From Bacteroides sp. CAG:1060_57_27 (GTDB lineage Bacteria > Bacteroidota > Bacteroidia > Bacteroidales > UBA932): 64,000 nucleotides of DNA. The stretch lies in assembly GCA_001915575.1 (NCBI GenBank), contig MNQT01000027.1:21588-85587 (forward strand). The letters are read 5' to 3'. The position numbers were made by a program, and so were the translations under genes. Below the pieces are notes generated by a model. The model saw only the letters and a program-made list of their open reading frames with translations, was not told where the DNA came from and did not search any database. Positions 1 through 12,975 of this stretch are shown in pieces; the first letter of the stretch is position 1, and every line of letters begins with the position of its first letter.

Positions 1-572
1 CCAGGGACATGATAGAGACTATCGACGCCATGGGAAAGAAAGAGGGCGACTACAGGTGGGCGCTGGCCGTACACAGCTATCCCTGGGACCTCCTGAACCC
101 CCGTTGCTGGGAATGCCCGTACTCTACGCCGTCAATGGATGCGCAGTGCGTCTCCTTCCGCAACCTCGAAGTGCTCGACAAGTGGATAAGGATGCCTGAA
201 CACAGGTACGGGGGCACGCTCAAGCGCTCCGTATGGCTCTCCGAGGCGGGACTCAATTCGAGGTCGTACTCCGAAGCCGACCTTGAAGAACAGGCGGCCG
301 GCACGGCCTACGCCTGGAAGAAGGTCGAGGCCCTCGAAGGCATCGACGCATGGCAGTGGCACAACTGGTTCGACAACACGGGCGACGGCACAGGCGCCAT
401 GCTCGGACTGAGGAAGTTCCGTGAAGGCTACGGCGGAGAGGCAAAGCCCTCGTGGCATGTGTTCAAGGCCGCCGGTACCGCAGACGAAGACGCATGTTTC
501 AGCAGATACCTCGGCTATCTCGGCCTGGGGAGCTGGGACGAAATCATGTATGAAGACGCAGACATCGACTGA
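1..572 (+). CDS. DUF5722 glycosidase-like protein, C-terminal part
   Basis: The gene runs in from the left window edge, so its N-terminus is not visible. The 190 visible codons match the C-terminal third of the next gene, sharing stretches such as RNLEVLDKW, VWLSEAG, QAAG, WQWHNWFD and GLRKF. By analogy with clan GH-A TIM-barrel glycosidases, the Glu in WLSEAG is a candidate nucleophile; this is inference. It ends 65 bp before the start of its paralogue on the same strand, so the two look like a tandem duplication in one transcript, probably a glycan-degradation unit continuing to the left. Substrate unknown. Confidence 0.75.
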   Translation, partial: RDMIETIDAMGKKEGDYRWALAVHSYPWDLLNPRCWECPYSTPSMDAQCVSFRNLEVLDKWIRMPEHRYGGTLKRSVWLSEAGLNSRSYSEADLEEQAAGTAYAWKKVEALEGIDAWQWHNWFDNTGDGTGAMLGLRKFREGYGGEAKPSWHVFKAAGTADEDACFSRYLGYLGLGSWDEIMYEDADID

Positions 573-637
573 AGCGGATGCAACTTCCTGCCGTCAGCCT
601 GCATCTCGTAGTGTCAAACCTTGTAAAACAAACAGAG

Positions 638-2827
638 ATGAAAAACCATAAGCTGATACTTTCTGTCTCCGCAGCGGTACTTCTGTTCGGTTCCGCCGCC
701 TGCAGGCCGGACAACCCCGTGCCCGATCCCGACCCTACGGAAAACTATGTCTGGATAGAGCCGAATATCGAAAGGACAGGCGCGCATGTCGCCCTCCTCG
801 AAAAGCAGGATGACGGAAGCTACCTGATAGAGCTGCCCGCGAGCGACCCCTACATATACTTCTTTCCCTTCGAGGAAGACCTCCCCGGAGAAAACACCGT
901 GCTCGCCTTCGAGTACAAGGCCGAGAACGCCATAGACAGGACCCAGTGCTTCTTCATAGACGCCGAGGAGGGACTCAATGCCGCTCATGCGCAGGACGGT
1001 CCCGGAGCCGCCGCCACCGACACATGGACTCCGTATTCGGTAAGGATGAAGACGGCCATGGCCGAATTCAGTTGGGGAGAAGAGGGGGACTACCTTCGTC
1101 TCGACCTCGGAGAGTCGATAGTCCCCGGAAGCACCATACGGCTCCGCAACATCTGCATAAGGCCCATGAACGCCTCCGAACAGGCGGAGCAGGACAAGGA
1201 AGACGATGCCGCCGGGGAGAAGGACAGGTATGCGCAGGGCATACTCGACTATCTCGACAGGGACTATGCCTCGGCGATCGGCTCTGTCTCCGTCGGTGCG
1301 GACAAGGTAAGTGTTTCGGGAACCGTATCCGGCGAAGGGACATTCTTCCTTGCAGAGATTCCGGTATTCGAAGATATCTTCTCCATGACCGTGGTTCCGG
1401 AGCAGTACAGGCACGAACTCGGCTCGTCTTCATTCATGGTCGAGCTCGACAGGATCGCCTCGTACGGCGGCATGGACTACGACAGGCTGCTTTCCAGGTG
1501 GGCCGTGTTCAGGGAGGGCGACGGCAGCGACGAGCTCGTCTCGCATGCGGCGTATGCCGATCCGGATCTGATATACAATATCGGCCCGGACCTTCCCCGG
1601 ATTGAACTCAGGAACAAGAAAGGTCTCGGAGGCATCGTGCCGAGAGGGGGAATGCTCGAGCAGGAGATAGCAGACCTGAACCTCTCGAGCGCCACAATCA
1701 ACCTGCTTCCCCTGTCGTATATGAGCCTCACCCCGGGAGGAGACTATACCGTCGCGCACGAGTATCTCGGCAAGACCTACTATTTCAACGGGGCGAGAAT
1801 CGAGGCCGAGATAGACGAACCGCTCAGAATCGCCTCGAGGCACGGCGTTTCCGTGGCGGCGATACTGCTGATACAGAACGCCGCGCAGAGCGCGGACCCC
1901 TCTCTCGGCGCCCTGATGCAACACCCCGACTACTCCGGAACCCTGTACACCATGCCCGCCATGACGACTCCAGAATCGGTACACGCCTATGCCGCGATGA
2001 TCGACTTCTTCGCCTCGAGGTACAGCGCCTCGGACATGCGCATCTCCCACTGGATAATCCACAACGAGATTGACGGAGGAGTCCACTGGACCAACATGGG
2101 CAGCGATGTGCCCCTCGCCACCTATATGGACACCTATCTCAAGTCGATGAGGCTGGTCTACAACATCGCGCACCAGTATGACCCCAATGCAGAGGCATTC
2201 GTATCGCTCGCCCACGGCTGGACCGAAGAAGCGGGAGGCGGATGGTACAAGGTCACGGACATACTGGACATGATGAACCGCTACAGCAGGGCCGAGGGCG
2301 ACTTCTTCTGGGCTCCGGCATACCACAGCTACGGCGTCGCCATATCGGATCCGAGGATATGGCTGGACGAGAACGTGTCATACTCCATGCAGTCCCCCAA
2401 TGTCTCCATGAGGAACCTCGAGGTCCTCGACAGGTGGGTGAAGACTCCTGAGAACATGTACCGCGGAGAGATTATGAGGAAGGTATGGCTCTCCGAAGCC
2501 GGAGTAGGCTCGGGCAACACCAACGACCCCTACGGCGACAATACACTTTCCGACCAGGCCGCCGGCTTCGCATACAGCTGGCTCAAGATACAGGCACTCG
2601 ACGGCATCGAAGGCCTCCAGTGGCACAACTGGTTCGACAGCATGGAGGAGGGCGCCAAGCTCGGACTGAGGAAATACGACGACGGAACCTTCAATGGCGA
2701 GGCGAAGCCGGTATGGTACGCATATCAGAAGGCCGGCGAGACGGATCAGGACGAATACTTCGACAGCCAGGGCTATGCAGAGACGGTAGGCTCCGATTGG
2801 GGCGTGATACACGAGGTGACCGACTGA
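638..2827 (+). CDS. DUF5722 lipoprotein, putative glycoside hydrolase
   Basis: A 729-residue predicted lipoprotein. The ATG at 638 is chosen over the more upstream in-frame start because it opens directly on a lipoprotein signal (MKNHKLILSVSAAVLLFGSAAC). Residues about 25-190 look like an all-beta N-terminal region, and the C-terminal two thirds hold the DUF5722 barrel, with NLLPLSYMSL, HNEID (Glu about 477) and WLSEAG (Glu about 620). An Asn-Glu pair late in strand 4 and a Glu near strand 7 is the layout of clan GH-A retaining hydrolases, so the two Glu residues are candidate acid/base and nucleophile. The substrate cannot be told. It is a tandem paralogue of the gene to its left and converges on the MFS gene with a 24-bp gap. 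Confidence 0.75.
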   Translation: MKNHKLILSVSAAVLLFGSAACRPDNPVPDPDPTENYVWIEPNIERTGAHVALLEKQDDGSYLIELPASDPYIYFFPFEEDLPGENTVLAFEYKAENAIDRTQCFFIDAEEGLNAAHAQDGPGAAATDTWTPYSVRMKTAMAEFSWGEEGDYLRLDLGESIVPGSTIRLRNICIRPMNASEQAEQDKEDDAAGEKDRYAQGILDYLDRDYASAIGSVSVGADKVSVSGTVSGEGTFFLAEIPVFEDIFSMTVVPEQYRHELGSSSFMVELDRIASYGGMDYDRLLSRWAVFREGDGSDELVSHAAYADPDLIYNIGPDLPRIELRNKKGLGGIVPRGGMLEQEIADLNLSSATINLLPLSYMSLTPGGDYTVAHEYLGKTYYFNGARIEAEIDEPLRIASRHGVSVAAILLIQNAAQSADPSLGALMQHPDYSGTLYTMPAMTTPESVHAYAAMIDFFASRYSASDMRISHWIIHNEIDGGVHWTNMGSDVPLATYMDTYLKSMRLVYNIAHQYDPNAEAFVSLAHGWTEEAGGGWYKVTDILDMMNRYSRAEGDFFWAPAYHSYGVAISDPRIWLDENVSYSMQSPNVSMRNLEVLDRWVKTPENMYRGEIMRKVWLSEAGVGSGNTNDPYGDNTLSDQAAGFAYSWLKIQALDGIEGLQWHNWFDSMEEGAKLGLRKYDDGTFNGEAKPVWYAYQKAGETDQDEYFDSQGYAETVGSDWGVIHEVTD

Positions 2828-2851
2828 CGGCCGGGGTTCAGAAGCCTTCTT

Positions 2852-7181
<4,330 letters not shown>

Positions 7182-7182
7182 T

Positions 7183-7190
7183 CAAATATA
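7183..7190 (-). promoter_or_regulatory. -7 box for the beta-galactosidase gene
   Basis: On the minus strand this reads TATATTTG, matching the Bacteroidetes -7 consensus TAnnTTTG, 22 bp upstream of the ATG at 7160. No exact TTTG -33 box is seen at the expected spacing. It lies back to back with the promoter of the divergent operon. Confidence 0.6.
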
Positions 7191-7213
7191 GTGAATTTGT
7201 CAGGAAATAATCC

Positions 7214-7221
7214 TATATTTG
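7214..7221 (+). promoter_or_regulatory. -7 box for the steroid-reductase operon
   Basis: TATATTTG fits TAnnTTTG and lies 27 bp before the ATG at 7249. A TTTG at 7196-7199 is only 14 bp away, shorter than the usual 19-21, so the -33 element is uncertain. Confidence 0.6.
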
Positions 7222-7248
7222 CTCCTCGCCATTATAAATATACCACAA

Positions 7249-8022
7249 ATGACAGCGCTCTGGCAGCATTTCGACCTCTTCCTCATAATCATGTCCGCAC
7301 TCGCGGCCGTGGTGTTCGTCTGCCTCTTCTTCGTAGACGCCGGATACGGCAAGTTCTACACGAAAAAATGGGGCCCGGCCATAAGCAACAAGACGGGCTG
7401 GGTGCTTATGGAGTCGCCGGTGTTCATAGCGATGCTGGTGCTCTGCCTGTGCTCGGAGCGCCGGGACGAGCTTACGCGCCTTGTGTTCCTGATAATATTC
7501 GAGACGCACTACTTCCACCGCGCGTTCATATTCCCCTCGCGCATAAGCGGAGAGAGCAGGATGCCCTTCAGCATAATCCTTATGGGCATGATATTCAACA
7601 CGGCCAACGCCTTCATGCAGGGAGGGTGGATTTTCTATGTCTCGCCTGAAGCGATGTACGGCCCGCAGTGGCTGCTCTCGCCGCAGTTCATCGCGGGACT
7701 GCTAGTGTTCGTCGCCGGAATGGCGATAAACATACAGTCCGACAACATAATCAGGAACCTGCGCAAGCCCGGCGACTCCAGGCACTACCTGCCCAAGGGC
7801 GGCATGTTCAGATATGTCACCTCCGCCAACTACTTCGGAGAGTTCCTCGAGTGGGTGGGATTCGCCCTGCTTACCTGGTCATGGGCCGGGGCGGTATTCG
7901 CGCTCTGGACCTTCGCGAACCTCTGCCCGAGAGCGGCCAGAATATACGAGAAGTACAGGCGCGACTTCCCGGACGAATTCGACGCCACGAGACTCAAGCG
8001 CATAATACCGTTCATATACTGA
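7249..8022 (+). CDS. 3-oxo-5-alpha-steroid 4-dehydrogenase (5-alpha-reductase) family protein
   Basis: A 257-residue integral membrane protein with about six or seven hydrophobic helices. It closely resembles eukaryotic SRD5A steroid 5-alpha-reductases, which reduce the delta-4 double bond of 3-oxo-steroids with NADPH. Landmarks are GWVLMESP near residue 50 (human enzymes have a Gln-Glu-x-Pro here; the Glu is kept and Gln is replaced by Met), RNLRKPGD, and the C-terminal block GGMFRYVTSANYFGEFLEW followed by RIIPFIY. The ATG at 7249 is preferred to an in-frame TTG at 7219, which would sit on the -7 box. It is followed after 6 bp by an OYE-type reductase and then an SDR. In a gut bacterium, bile-acid or steroid-hormone intermediates are the likely substrates; that is inference. 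Polyprenal or enoyl-lipid reduction is the main alternative. Confidence 0.88.
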   Translation: MTALWQHFDLFLIIMSALAAVVFVCLFFVDAGYGKFYTKKWGPAISNKTGWVLMESPVFIAMLVLCLCSERRDELTRLVFLIIFETHYFHRAFIFPSRISGESRMPFSIILMGMIFNTANAFMQGGWIFYVSPEAMYGPQWLLSPQFIAGLLVFVAGMAINIQSDNIIRNLRKPGDSRHYLPKGGMFRYVTSANYFGEFLEWVGFALLTWSWAGAVFALWTFANLCPRAARIYEKYRRDFPDEFDATRLKRIIPFIY

Positions 8023-8028
8023 CGAAAC

Positions 8029-9282
8029 ATGATTGAATCGAAAATATTCACGCCCTGCAACATAGGGCCCGTGACCCTGCGCAACAGGGTGATACGCTCG
8101 GCCGCCTTCGAGAACATGGCCTACCACAACAGCCCCTCCCAAGACCTTTTCGACTACCATACCGCGGTGGCACGCGGCGGAGTGGGCATGACCACGGTCG
8201 CATACGCCTCCGTCTCACGCAGCGGCCTCTCGTTCGACGCCCAGCTCTGGATGAGGGAGGAGATAGTACCCGAACTCCGCAGGCTCACGGACGCGATCCA
8301 TGCCGAGGGGGCCAAGGCCTCGATACAGCTCGGACACTGCGGCAACATGACCCACCGCGCCACCTGCGGATGCACTCCGGTAGGCGCGTCCACGGGCTTC
8401 AACCTCTATTCCCCGACCTTCGTGCGCGCCCTGCGCAGGGACGAGATCTACGCCCTCGCCGACGACTTCGGCAAGGCGGTGAACCTCGCGCGCAAGGCCG
8501 GCTTCGACTGCGTCGAGATACACGCCGGACACGGCTACCTCATCAGCCAGTTCCTCTCGCCCTACACCAACCACCGCAGGGACGAGTTCGGAGGAAGCCT
8601 CGAGAACCGCATGCGTTTCATGAAATTCGTCATGGAAAAGGTAATGGAGGCCGCAGGCGATGACATGGGCGTAATCGTCAAGGTCAACATGCACGACGGC
8701 TTCAAGAAAGGCATGCAGACGGAAGAATGCATAGAAGTCGCCAGGGAGCTGGAGAAGACCGGCGCTCATGCGTTGGTGCTCTCGGCCGGGTTCGTGAGCA
8801 AGGCGCCCATGGAGGTGATGCGCGGGGCGATGCCTCTCAAGACTCTCAGGTACTACATGGACATGAAGAAGTTCTGGTGGCTCAAGGCGGGCATCGCGCT
8901 CGGAGGACGCCTGCTGATTCCGACCGTGCCGTACAGCGAGGGCTATTTCCTCGAGGAGGCCAGGAAGTTCCGCGCGGCCCTGAAAATGCCGCTGATATAT
9001 GTTGGCGGACTCGTGTCGCGCCGCAAGATGGAAGAAGTGCTCGACGCCGGATTCACCGGACTGCAGGTGGCACGGGCCCTCGTGCGCGACACCGACTTCG
9101 TGAACAAGCTGCGCAGCGGCGAGACGGAATGCAGCGCCTGCGGGCATTCGAACTACTGCATAGGCCGCATGTATACCCTCGAGATGAAGTGCCACAGCTG
9201 CGTAAGGGACCTGCCTGCGGGCCTCTGCAGGGAAGTCGAAAAAGCTGAGCGGAAATGGAAGGAAGCAGACAGAAAAGCATAA
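8029..9282 (+). CDS. Old-yellow-enzyme family NADH:flavin oxidoreductase, barrel domain only
   Basis: A 417-residue FMN-binding TIM-barrel oxidoreductase of the OYE / 2,4-dienoyl-CoA reductase group. Landmarks are FTPCNIGPVTLRNRV at the N-terminus, ASIQLGH, EIHAGHGYLISQFLSP, NHRRDEFGGSLENR and the phosphate-binding YVGGLVSRR. The C-terminus carries CSACGHSNYC followed by CHSC, recalling the [4Fe-4S] ligands of DCR/BaiCD proteins but with altered spacing. The large C-terminal FAD/NAD(P)H domain of full-length relatives (about 650 residues) is absent, so an outside reductant may be needed. It lies between a 5-alpha-reductase and an SDR gene, overlapping the latter by 28 bp. A delta-4 steroid 5-beta-reductase or other enone reductase role is inferred from context. 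Confidence 0.87.
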   Translation: MIESKIFTPCNIGPVTLRNRVIRSAAFENMAYHNSPSQDLFDYHTAVARGGVGMTTVAYASVSRSGLSFDAQLWMREEIVPELRRLTDAIHAEGAKASIQLGHCGNMTHRATCGCTPVGASTGFNLYSPTFVRALRRDEIYALADDFGKAVNLARKAGFDCVEIHAGHGYLISQFLSPYTNHRRDEFGGSLENRMRFMKFVMEKVMEAAGDDMGVIVKVNMHDGFKKGMQTEECIEVARELEKTGAHALVLSAGFVSKAPMEVMRGAMPLKTLRYYMDMKKFWWLKAGIALGGRLLIPTVPYSEGYFLEEARKFRAALKMPLIYVGGLVSRRKMEEVLDAGFTGLQVARALVRDTDFVNKLRSGETECSACGHSNYCIGRMYTLEMKCHSCVRDLPAGLCREVEKAERKWKEADRKA

Positions 9283-10085
9283 TCATCACCGGAGCTTCCG
9301 GAGGCATGGGAAGCGCCGCGACAGAGGAGATGGCCCGCCGCGGATACAGGGTCATAATGGCCTGCCGTAACCTCGAGAAGGCCGGCAGGGTACGTGCCGG
9401 AATCCTCTCCCGCGTGCCCGGGGCACGGCTCGACATCGAGGAGCTGCACCTCGACTCGTTCGCATCCATAAGGGACTTTGCCTCAAGGATGAGCAAGGAG
9501 GCTCCGCTCGATGCGCTCTTCAACAACGCAGGTGTCCTGCCGAGACATTATTCGCTTACCGTCGAGGGCTACGAACAGACCCTCGGGGTGAACTACATGG
9601 GTCCCTGGCTGCTCAGCAACCTGATCCTTCCGCTGCTCGGAGAAGATGCCGGCATAGTCAACATGGTCTCCATTTCGGCGAAGGCCGCACGGCTGGACAG
9701 GAACTTCTTCGACAGGGGAGAAAGGGACTTCCACCAGCTGCGCACCTACGCAGACACCAAGCTCGCGCTGATATATTTCTCGATAGCCCTCGCGCAGAAG
9801 AGCGGACGCAGGGTGAACATGGCCGACCCGGGGATCGTCGACACCGACATGATACGGCTCGGCCGCTGGTTCGACCCGCTGACCGACATATTCTTCCGTC
9901 CCTTCTGCAACAGTCCGCACAAGGGAGCCATGCCGGCCGTGAACGCGCTGTGCTCCGGCTGCAACATGCAGATATTTTCAGGTAAAGGCCACCGCGATGT
10001 CCCCCGGGAGCTCATGGAGCACTCCGGCGACATTGAATGGCTGTGGAACGAGACCCTTTCCAGGGTGTCCGCTCAGAAGAAATAG
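9255..10085 (+). CDS. Short-chain dehydrogenase/reductase, candidate hydroxysteroid dehydrogenase
   Basis: A 276-residue classical SDR with a Rossmann fold: cofactor motif TGASGGMG near residue 12, NNAG near residue 94, a catalytic Ser in the VSISAK strand, and the YxxxK pair as YADTK. An Arg-rich segment after the second strand (ACRNLEKAGR) suggests NADP preference; it resembles the retinol-dehydrogenase-like branch. The ATG at 9255 lies inside the end of the OYE gene (28-bp overlap), implying coupled translation. With the two upstream enzymes it could interconvert 3-hydroxy and 3-oxo steroids, as a 3-alpha- or 3-beta-HSDH. Stereospecificity cannot be read. Its 3' end overlaps the convergent neighbour by 13 bp. 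Confidence 0.85.
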   Translation: MEGSRQKSIIITGASGGMGSAATEEMARRGYRVIMACRNLEKAGRVRAGILSRVPGARLDIEELHLDSFASIRDFASRMSKEAPLDALFNNAGVLPRHYSLTVEGYEQTLGVNYMGPWLLSNLILPLLGEDAGIVNMVSISAKAARLDRNFFDRGERDFHQLRTYADTKLALIYFSIALAQKSGRRVNMADPGIVDTDMIRLGRWFDPLTDIFFRPFCNSPHKGAMPAVNALCSGCNMQIFSGKGHRDVPRELMEHSGDIEWLWNETLSRVSAQKK

Positions 10086-10612
10086 TATTCGTTCTGCGGA
10101 ACCTCCTTCTCCTTGGAGAGCTCGATGAACCTTTCAGCGACGATGCCCGCGGTCTCGGAGATTATCGAGATGCAAGGGCGCTTGCGGTAGAATTCCTCCG
10201 TCCTCGTCGAAGGGGTCGGCCCCTCTTTCACGCGCCTGTCCAGACCGAGCAGCTCGCGGCAGATTATGCTGCCGCCGTTCCTTTCCTTGAAGGTCTCGGC
10301 AAGTTCCTGTACCAGCGCATAGTTGTTCTTCCGGGCGTCCTTGACGTCGGGATTATCGGCAGGGGAGATGAACCCCGAGAGGCATACCGCCGCACTGAAA
10401 CTGCCGCATACCTCCCTCATGCGCGCCATACCGCCTCCGAAGCCGGAGCCGATGACAGAGAGCACCTTCGCGGTGGCGAGCTTGTTGAGCTCGAGCACGT
10501 CCGCGAATGTAAGAAGCACTGACTGACAGCAGTTGTAGCCTTTCCGGAAGAGGTCCGCAGCCATGCGCTTGCGGTCTTCCACGCTGAAATCCTGAGGTAA
10601 CACCATTTTCAT
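10073..10612 (-). CDS. C_GCAxxG_C_C family protein
   Basis: A 179-residue soluble protein with the Cys-rich signature of the C_GCAxxG_C_C family: FRKGYNCCQSVL near residue 22, the Gly-rich GSGFGGGMARMREVCGSF near 52-70, and a later CRELLG. Conserved Cys residues suggest redox chemistry or metal binding; members often sit beside redox or transport genes and have no established reaction. Its start is one base from the end of the nucleoside kinase gene, so they form one transcript. It converges on the SDR gene with a 13-bp overlap. Confidence 0.85.
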   Translation of the reverse strand: MKMVLPQDFSVEDRKRMAADLFRKGYNCCQSVLLTFADVLELNKLATAKVLSVIGSGFGGGMARMREVCGSFSAAVCLSGFISPADNPDVKDARKNNYALVQELAETFKERNGGSIICRELLGLDRRVKEGPTPSTRTEEFYRKRPCISIISETAGIVAERFIELSKEKEVPQNEYYFF

Positions 10613-10613
10613 A

Positions 10614-12269
10614 TCATTGTCCGATAAAGCTTCGCATGAACGATGTGCGCGGAATATCCTTGTCCGACACAGGAACGAAATAGTGCAGGAACATGAGGAG
10701 CCTGTGGGCTTCTCCGTATTCCGGGCAGTTCTTGGGAACCGTGGAGAGTATCGCCTCCGCGTGGCTCCTGAGCACGGCGAACTCCACGAGATAGGACGAG
10801 TTGAACAGCACGTCGGCGTCTTCCCGGTAGGGGTATATCCACTTCACTTCGGCGCGCCTGACGTTGGGCCAGTTGGATATCGTCTGCCTGGCGCTGTACG
10901 ACCCCAGGTTGTAATCCCTTACTATGCGGCGCAGGAGCCTGTTGTCGCTCGTCGGGATGCAGTTGTGGTCATCCAGCGATATGCTGGTTATCGTATTGAT
11001 GAATATCCTGAATTTCCTCGAGTCGGGAATCCTGTCGAGCAGGGCGGGGTTCAGCGCATGTATGCCCTCTATCAGGAGCACGGAGCCTTCCGACAGCCTG
11101 AGCCTCTTCCCCTTGAGCTCGCGCACCCCGGTCACGAAGTTGTATTCGGGCACCTCGACCTCCTGCCCGTCCACGAGCCTGAGCACGTCGCTCTGGAGGT
11201 AGTCGTGGTCGACGGTCTCGAAGTTGTCGAAGTCGTAGTTGCCGTCGGGGAGCTTGGGCGTGTCGAGCCGGTTGACGAAGTAGTCGTCGGTAGAGAACGA
11301 CACCGGCTTGAGCCCGCAGGCCTTGAGCTGCACGCTGAGCCTCCGGCAAAAGGTGCTCTTGCCGCTGCTCGTAGGCCCGGTGATGAGCACTATCCGCACC
11401 GGCTCACGGCTGTAGTAGCGCCTTTCTATCTCCTCGGCTATCTGGACTATCTTCTTCTCCTGCAGGGCCTCGGCCACCTGGATAAGGTCGGTCGCCTTTC
11501 CGGCGAGGCAGGCCTCGTTCACGTCCCCGACGTTCGACAGCCCCATTATCCTGTTCCACCTCTGGGTCTCGGTGAACACGTCGAAAGTCTTGGGTTGCTC
11601 GTAGAACGGCGCCAGGTTCTCGGGCTGATGCCTGTCGGGAACCCTAAGGAGCATTCCGCCCCTGTAGGCCGTAAGATCCCAGACCTTGAGGTAGCCCGAA
11701 GAGGGGACGAGCGAGTCGTAGTAGTAGTCCGCCGTGTCGCCGAGCGTGTAATAGCTGATATACACCTCGCCGCAGGTCTCGAGCAGCTTGACCTTGTCGT
11801 GGTAGCCGAGCAAGCGGAACTTCTCTATCGCCTCGCCGATGCGAACCTCGTGCCTGCGGAAAGGGATGTCCTTCTCCGCAAGCGCCCGCATGCGGCCCTT
11901 CACCGCATCTATATCCTCCGACGAGAGGGGAGTGCCGTCACCCTTGTCGAGGGTGCAGAAATACCCCTTTGAGATTGGCCTTCTCAGGACGACGCCGCAT
12001 CCGGGAAACACGTCCTGCGCGGCCTTTACGAGCAGGAAGCACAGCGAACGGCAGTAGGCGCTGCGCCCGCTGTAGGAGCGGTAGTCGAGGAACTCGACGT
12101 CCCTGTTGTTGAACACGCGGAACTTGAGGCCTTCGCCGACATTGTTGACCTTTGCGGAGATTATGTCGTAGGGGCGCTCGAAGTCGAATTCCGGAAGCAT
12201 CTCCAGAAGGGTGGTGCCCTCCTGGAATTCCTTGTAGGTACCGGTATTCCTGCAATAGATCCTAAGCAT
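10614..12269 (-). CDS. Nucleoside (uridine-type) kinase with N-terminal TGS-like domain
   Basis: A 551-residue two-part protein. The N-terminus ([15 protein letters not shown]) begins a TGS/ThrRS-like region of about 250 residues. The C-terminal part is a uridine kinase-like P-loop domain with Walker [27 protein letters not shown] and [11 protein letters not shown]. It is expected to phosphorylate uridine/cytidine or a related nucleoside in salvage. The ATG at 12269 is preferred over a longer N-terminal extension because it begins the TGS fold and lies 21 bp downstream of a good -7 box. It is divergent from upp, the other uracil-salvage gene, which supports a pyrimidine role. Confidence 0.87.
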   Translation of the reverse strand: MLRIYCRNTGTYKEFQEGTTLLEMLPEFDFERPYDIISAKVNNVGEGLKFRVFNNRDVEFLDYRSYSGRSAYCRSLCFLLVKAAQDVFPGCGVVLRRPISKGYFCTLDKGDGTPLSSEDIDAVKGRMRALAEKDIPFRRHEVRIGEAIEKFRLLGYHDKVKLLETCGEVYISYYTLGDTADYYYDSLVPSSGYLKVWDLTAYRGGMLLRVPDRHQPENLAPFYEQPKTFDVFTETQRWNRIMGLSNVGDVNEACLAGKATDLIQVAEALQEKKIVQIAEEIERRYYSREPVRIVLITGPTSSGKSTFCRRLSVQLKACGLKPVSFSTDDYFVNRLDTPKLPDGNYDFDNFETVDHDYLQSDVLRLVDGQEVEVPEYNFVTGVRELKGKRLRLSEGSVLLIEGIHALNPALLDRIPDSRKFRIFINTITSISLDDHNCIPTSDNRLLRRIVRDYNLGSYSARQTISNWPNVRRAEVKWIYPYREDADVLFNSSYLVEFAVLRSHAEAILSTVPKNCPEYGEAHRLLMFLHYFVPVSDKDIPRTSFMRSFIGQ

Positions 12270-12290
12270 CTCGAGTAAGGCTTCTATTAA

Positions 12291-12298
12291 CAAAAATA
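12291..12298 (-). promoter_or_regulatory. -7 box for the nucleoside kinase gene
   Basis: The minus strand reads TATTTTTG, matching TAnnTTTG, 21 bp upstream of the ATG at 12269. It overlaps the left edge of a perfect palindrome in the shared intergenic region. Confidence 0.55.
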
Positions 12299-12312
12299 CG
12301 AAAATTTTCGTA
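12297..12312. promoter_or_regulatory. Perfect 16-bp palindrome between divergent pyrimidine-salvage genes
   Basis: TACGAAAATTTTCGTA is a perfect palindrome in the 68-bp gap between the nucleoside kinase gene and upp. It overlaps the kinase -7 box on one side and a TACCTTTA element, a possible upp -7 box at 12311-12318, on the other. Its place suits an operator for a shared regulator, but the binding protein is unknown. Confidence 0.4.
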
Positions 12313-12337
12313 CCTTTACATAAAAAGAACACGCAAA

Positions 12338-12967
12338 ATGAGCCGACTGCACATCATAGACCACCCGATGATCCAGCACAAGCTGACGATCATGCGCGAC
12401 AGGACCACAGGATCCAAGGATTTCCGCGAACTTCTCAGGGAGATCTCCCTGCTCATGGGCTACGAGGTCACCCGCGACCTTCCGCTCGAAGACGTCGAAA
12501 TAGAGACGCCCCTGTGCCGTATGACGGCACACAAGGTTTCCGGACGCAAGCTGGCGATAGTGCCCATACTCCGTGCCGGACTCGGAATGGTGGAGGGGCT
12601 CAGGACCCTCGTTCCCGTGGCAAAGGTAGGCCATATCGGACTCTACCGCGACGAGAACACCCACACGCCCGTCGTGTATTACTGCAAGCTGCCCGAAGAC
12701 ATCGACCGCAGGCTGGTGATAATAACCGACCCCATGCTCGCGACCGGAGGCAGCGCCTGCGACGCCATAGACATGCTCAAGCAGAAAGGCTGTACGAACA
12801 TACGCCTGATGTGCCTTGTCGCCGCTCCCGACGGGGTGAGGAAAGTCATGGAGAGTCATCCCGATGTCGACATATATGTCGCCGCGGTAGACGAGAGGCT
12901 GAATTCCGACGCCTACATCGTTCCCGGACTCGGCGATGCCGGCGACAGGATCTTCGGAACGAAGTAA
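12338..12967 (+). CDS. upp: Uracil phosphoribosyltransferase
   Basis: A 209-residue phosphoribosyltransferase that converts uracil and PRPP to UMP in salvage. Visible features are the N-terminal [13 protein letters not shown], the uracil-PRTase [10 protein letters not shown] loop, the PRPP-binding [11 protein letters not shown] and the C-terminal [15 protein letters not shown], all typical of Upp, and the length is standard. It is divergent from the nucleoside kinase gene, with a palindrome between them. Downstream lies the long inverted-repeat element. Confidence 0.97.
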   Translation: MSRLHIIDHPMIQHKLTIMRDRTTGSKDFRELLREISLLMGYEVTRDLPLEDVEIETPLCRMTAHKVSGRKLAIVPILRAGLGMVEGLRTLVPVAKVGHIGLYRDENTHTPVVYYCKLPEDIDRRLVIITDPMLATGGSACDAIDMLKQKGCTNIRLMCLVAAPDGVRKVMESHPDVDIYVAAVDERLNSDAYIVPGLGDAGDRIFGTK

Positions 12968-12975
12968 GGGTTCCC

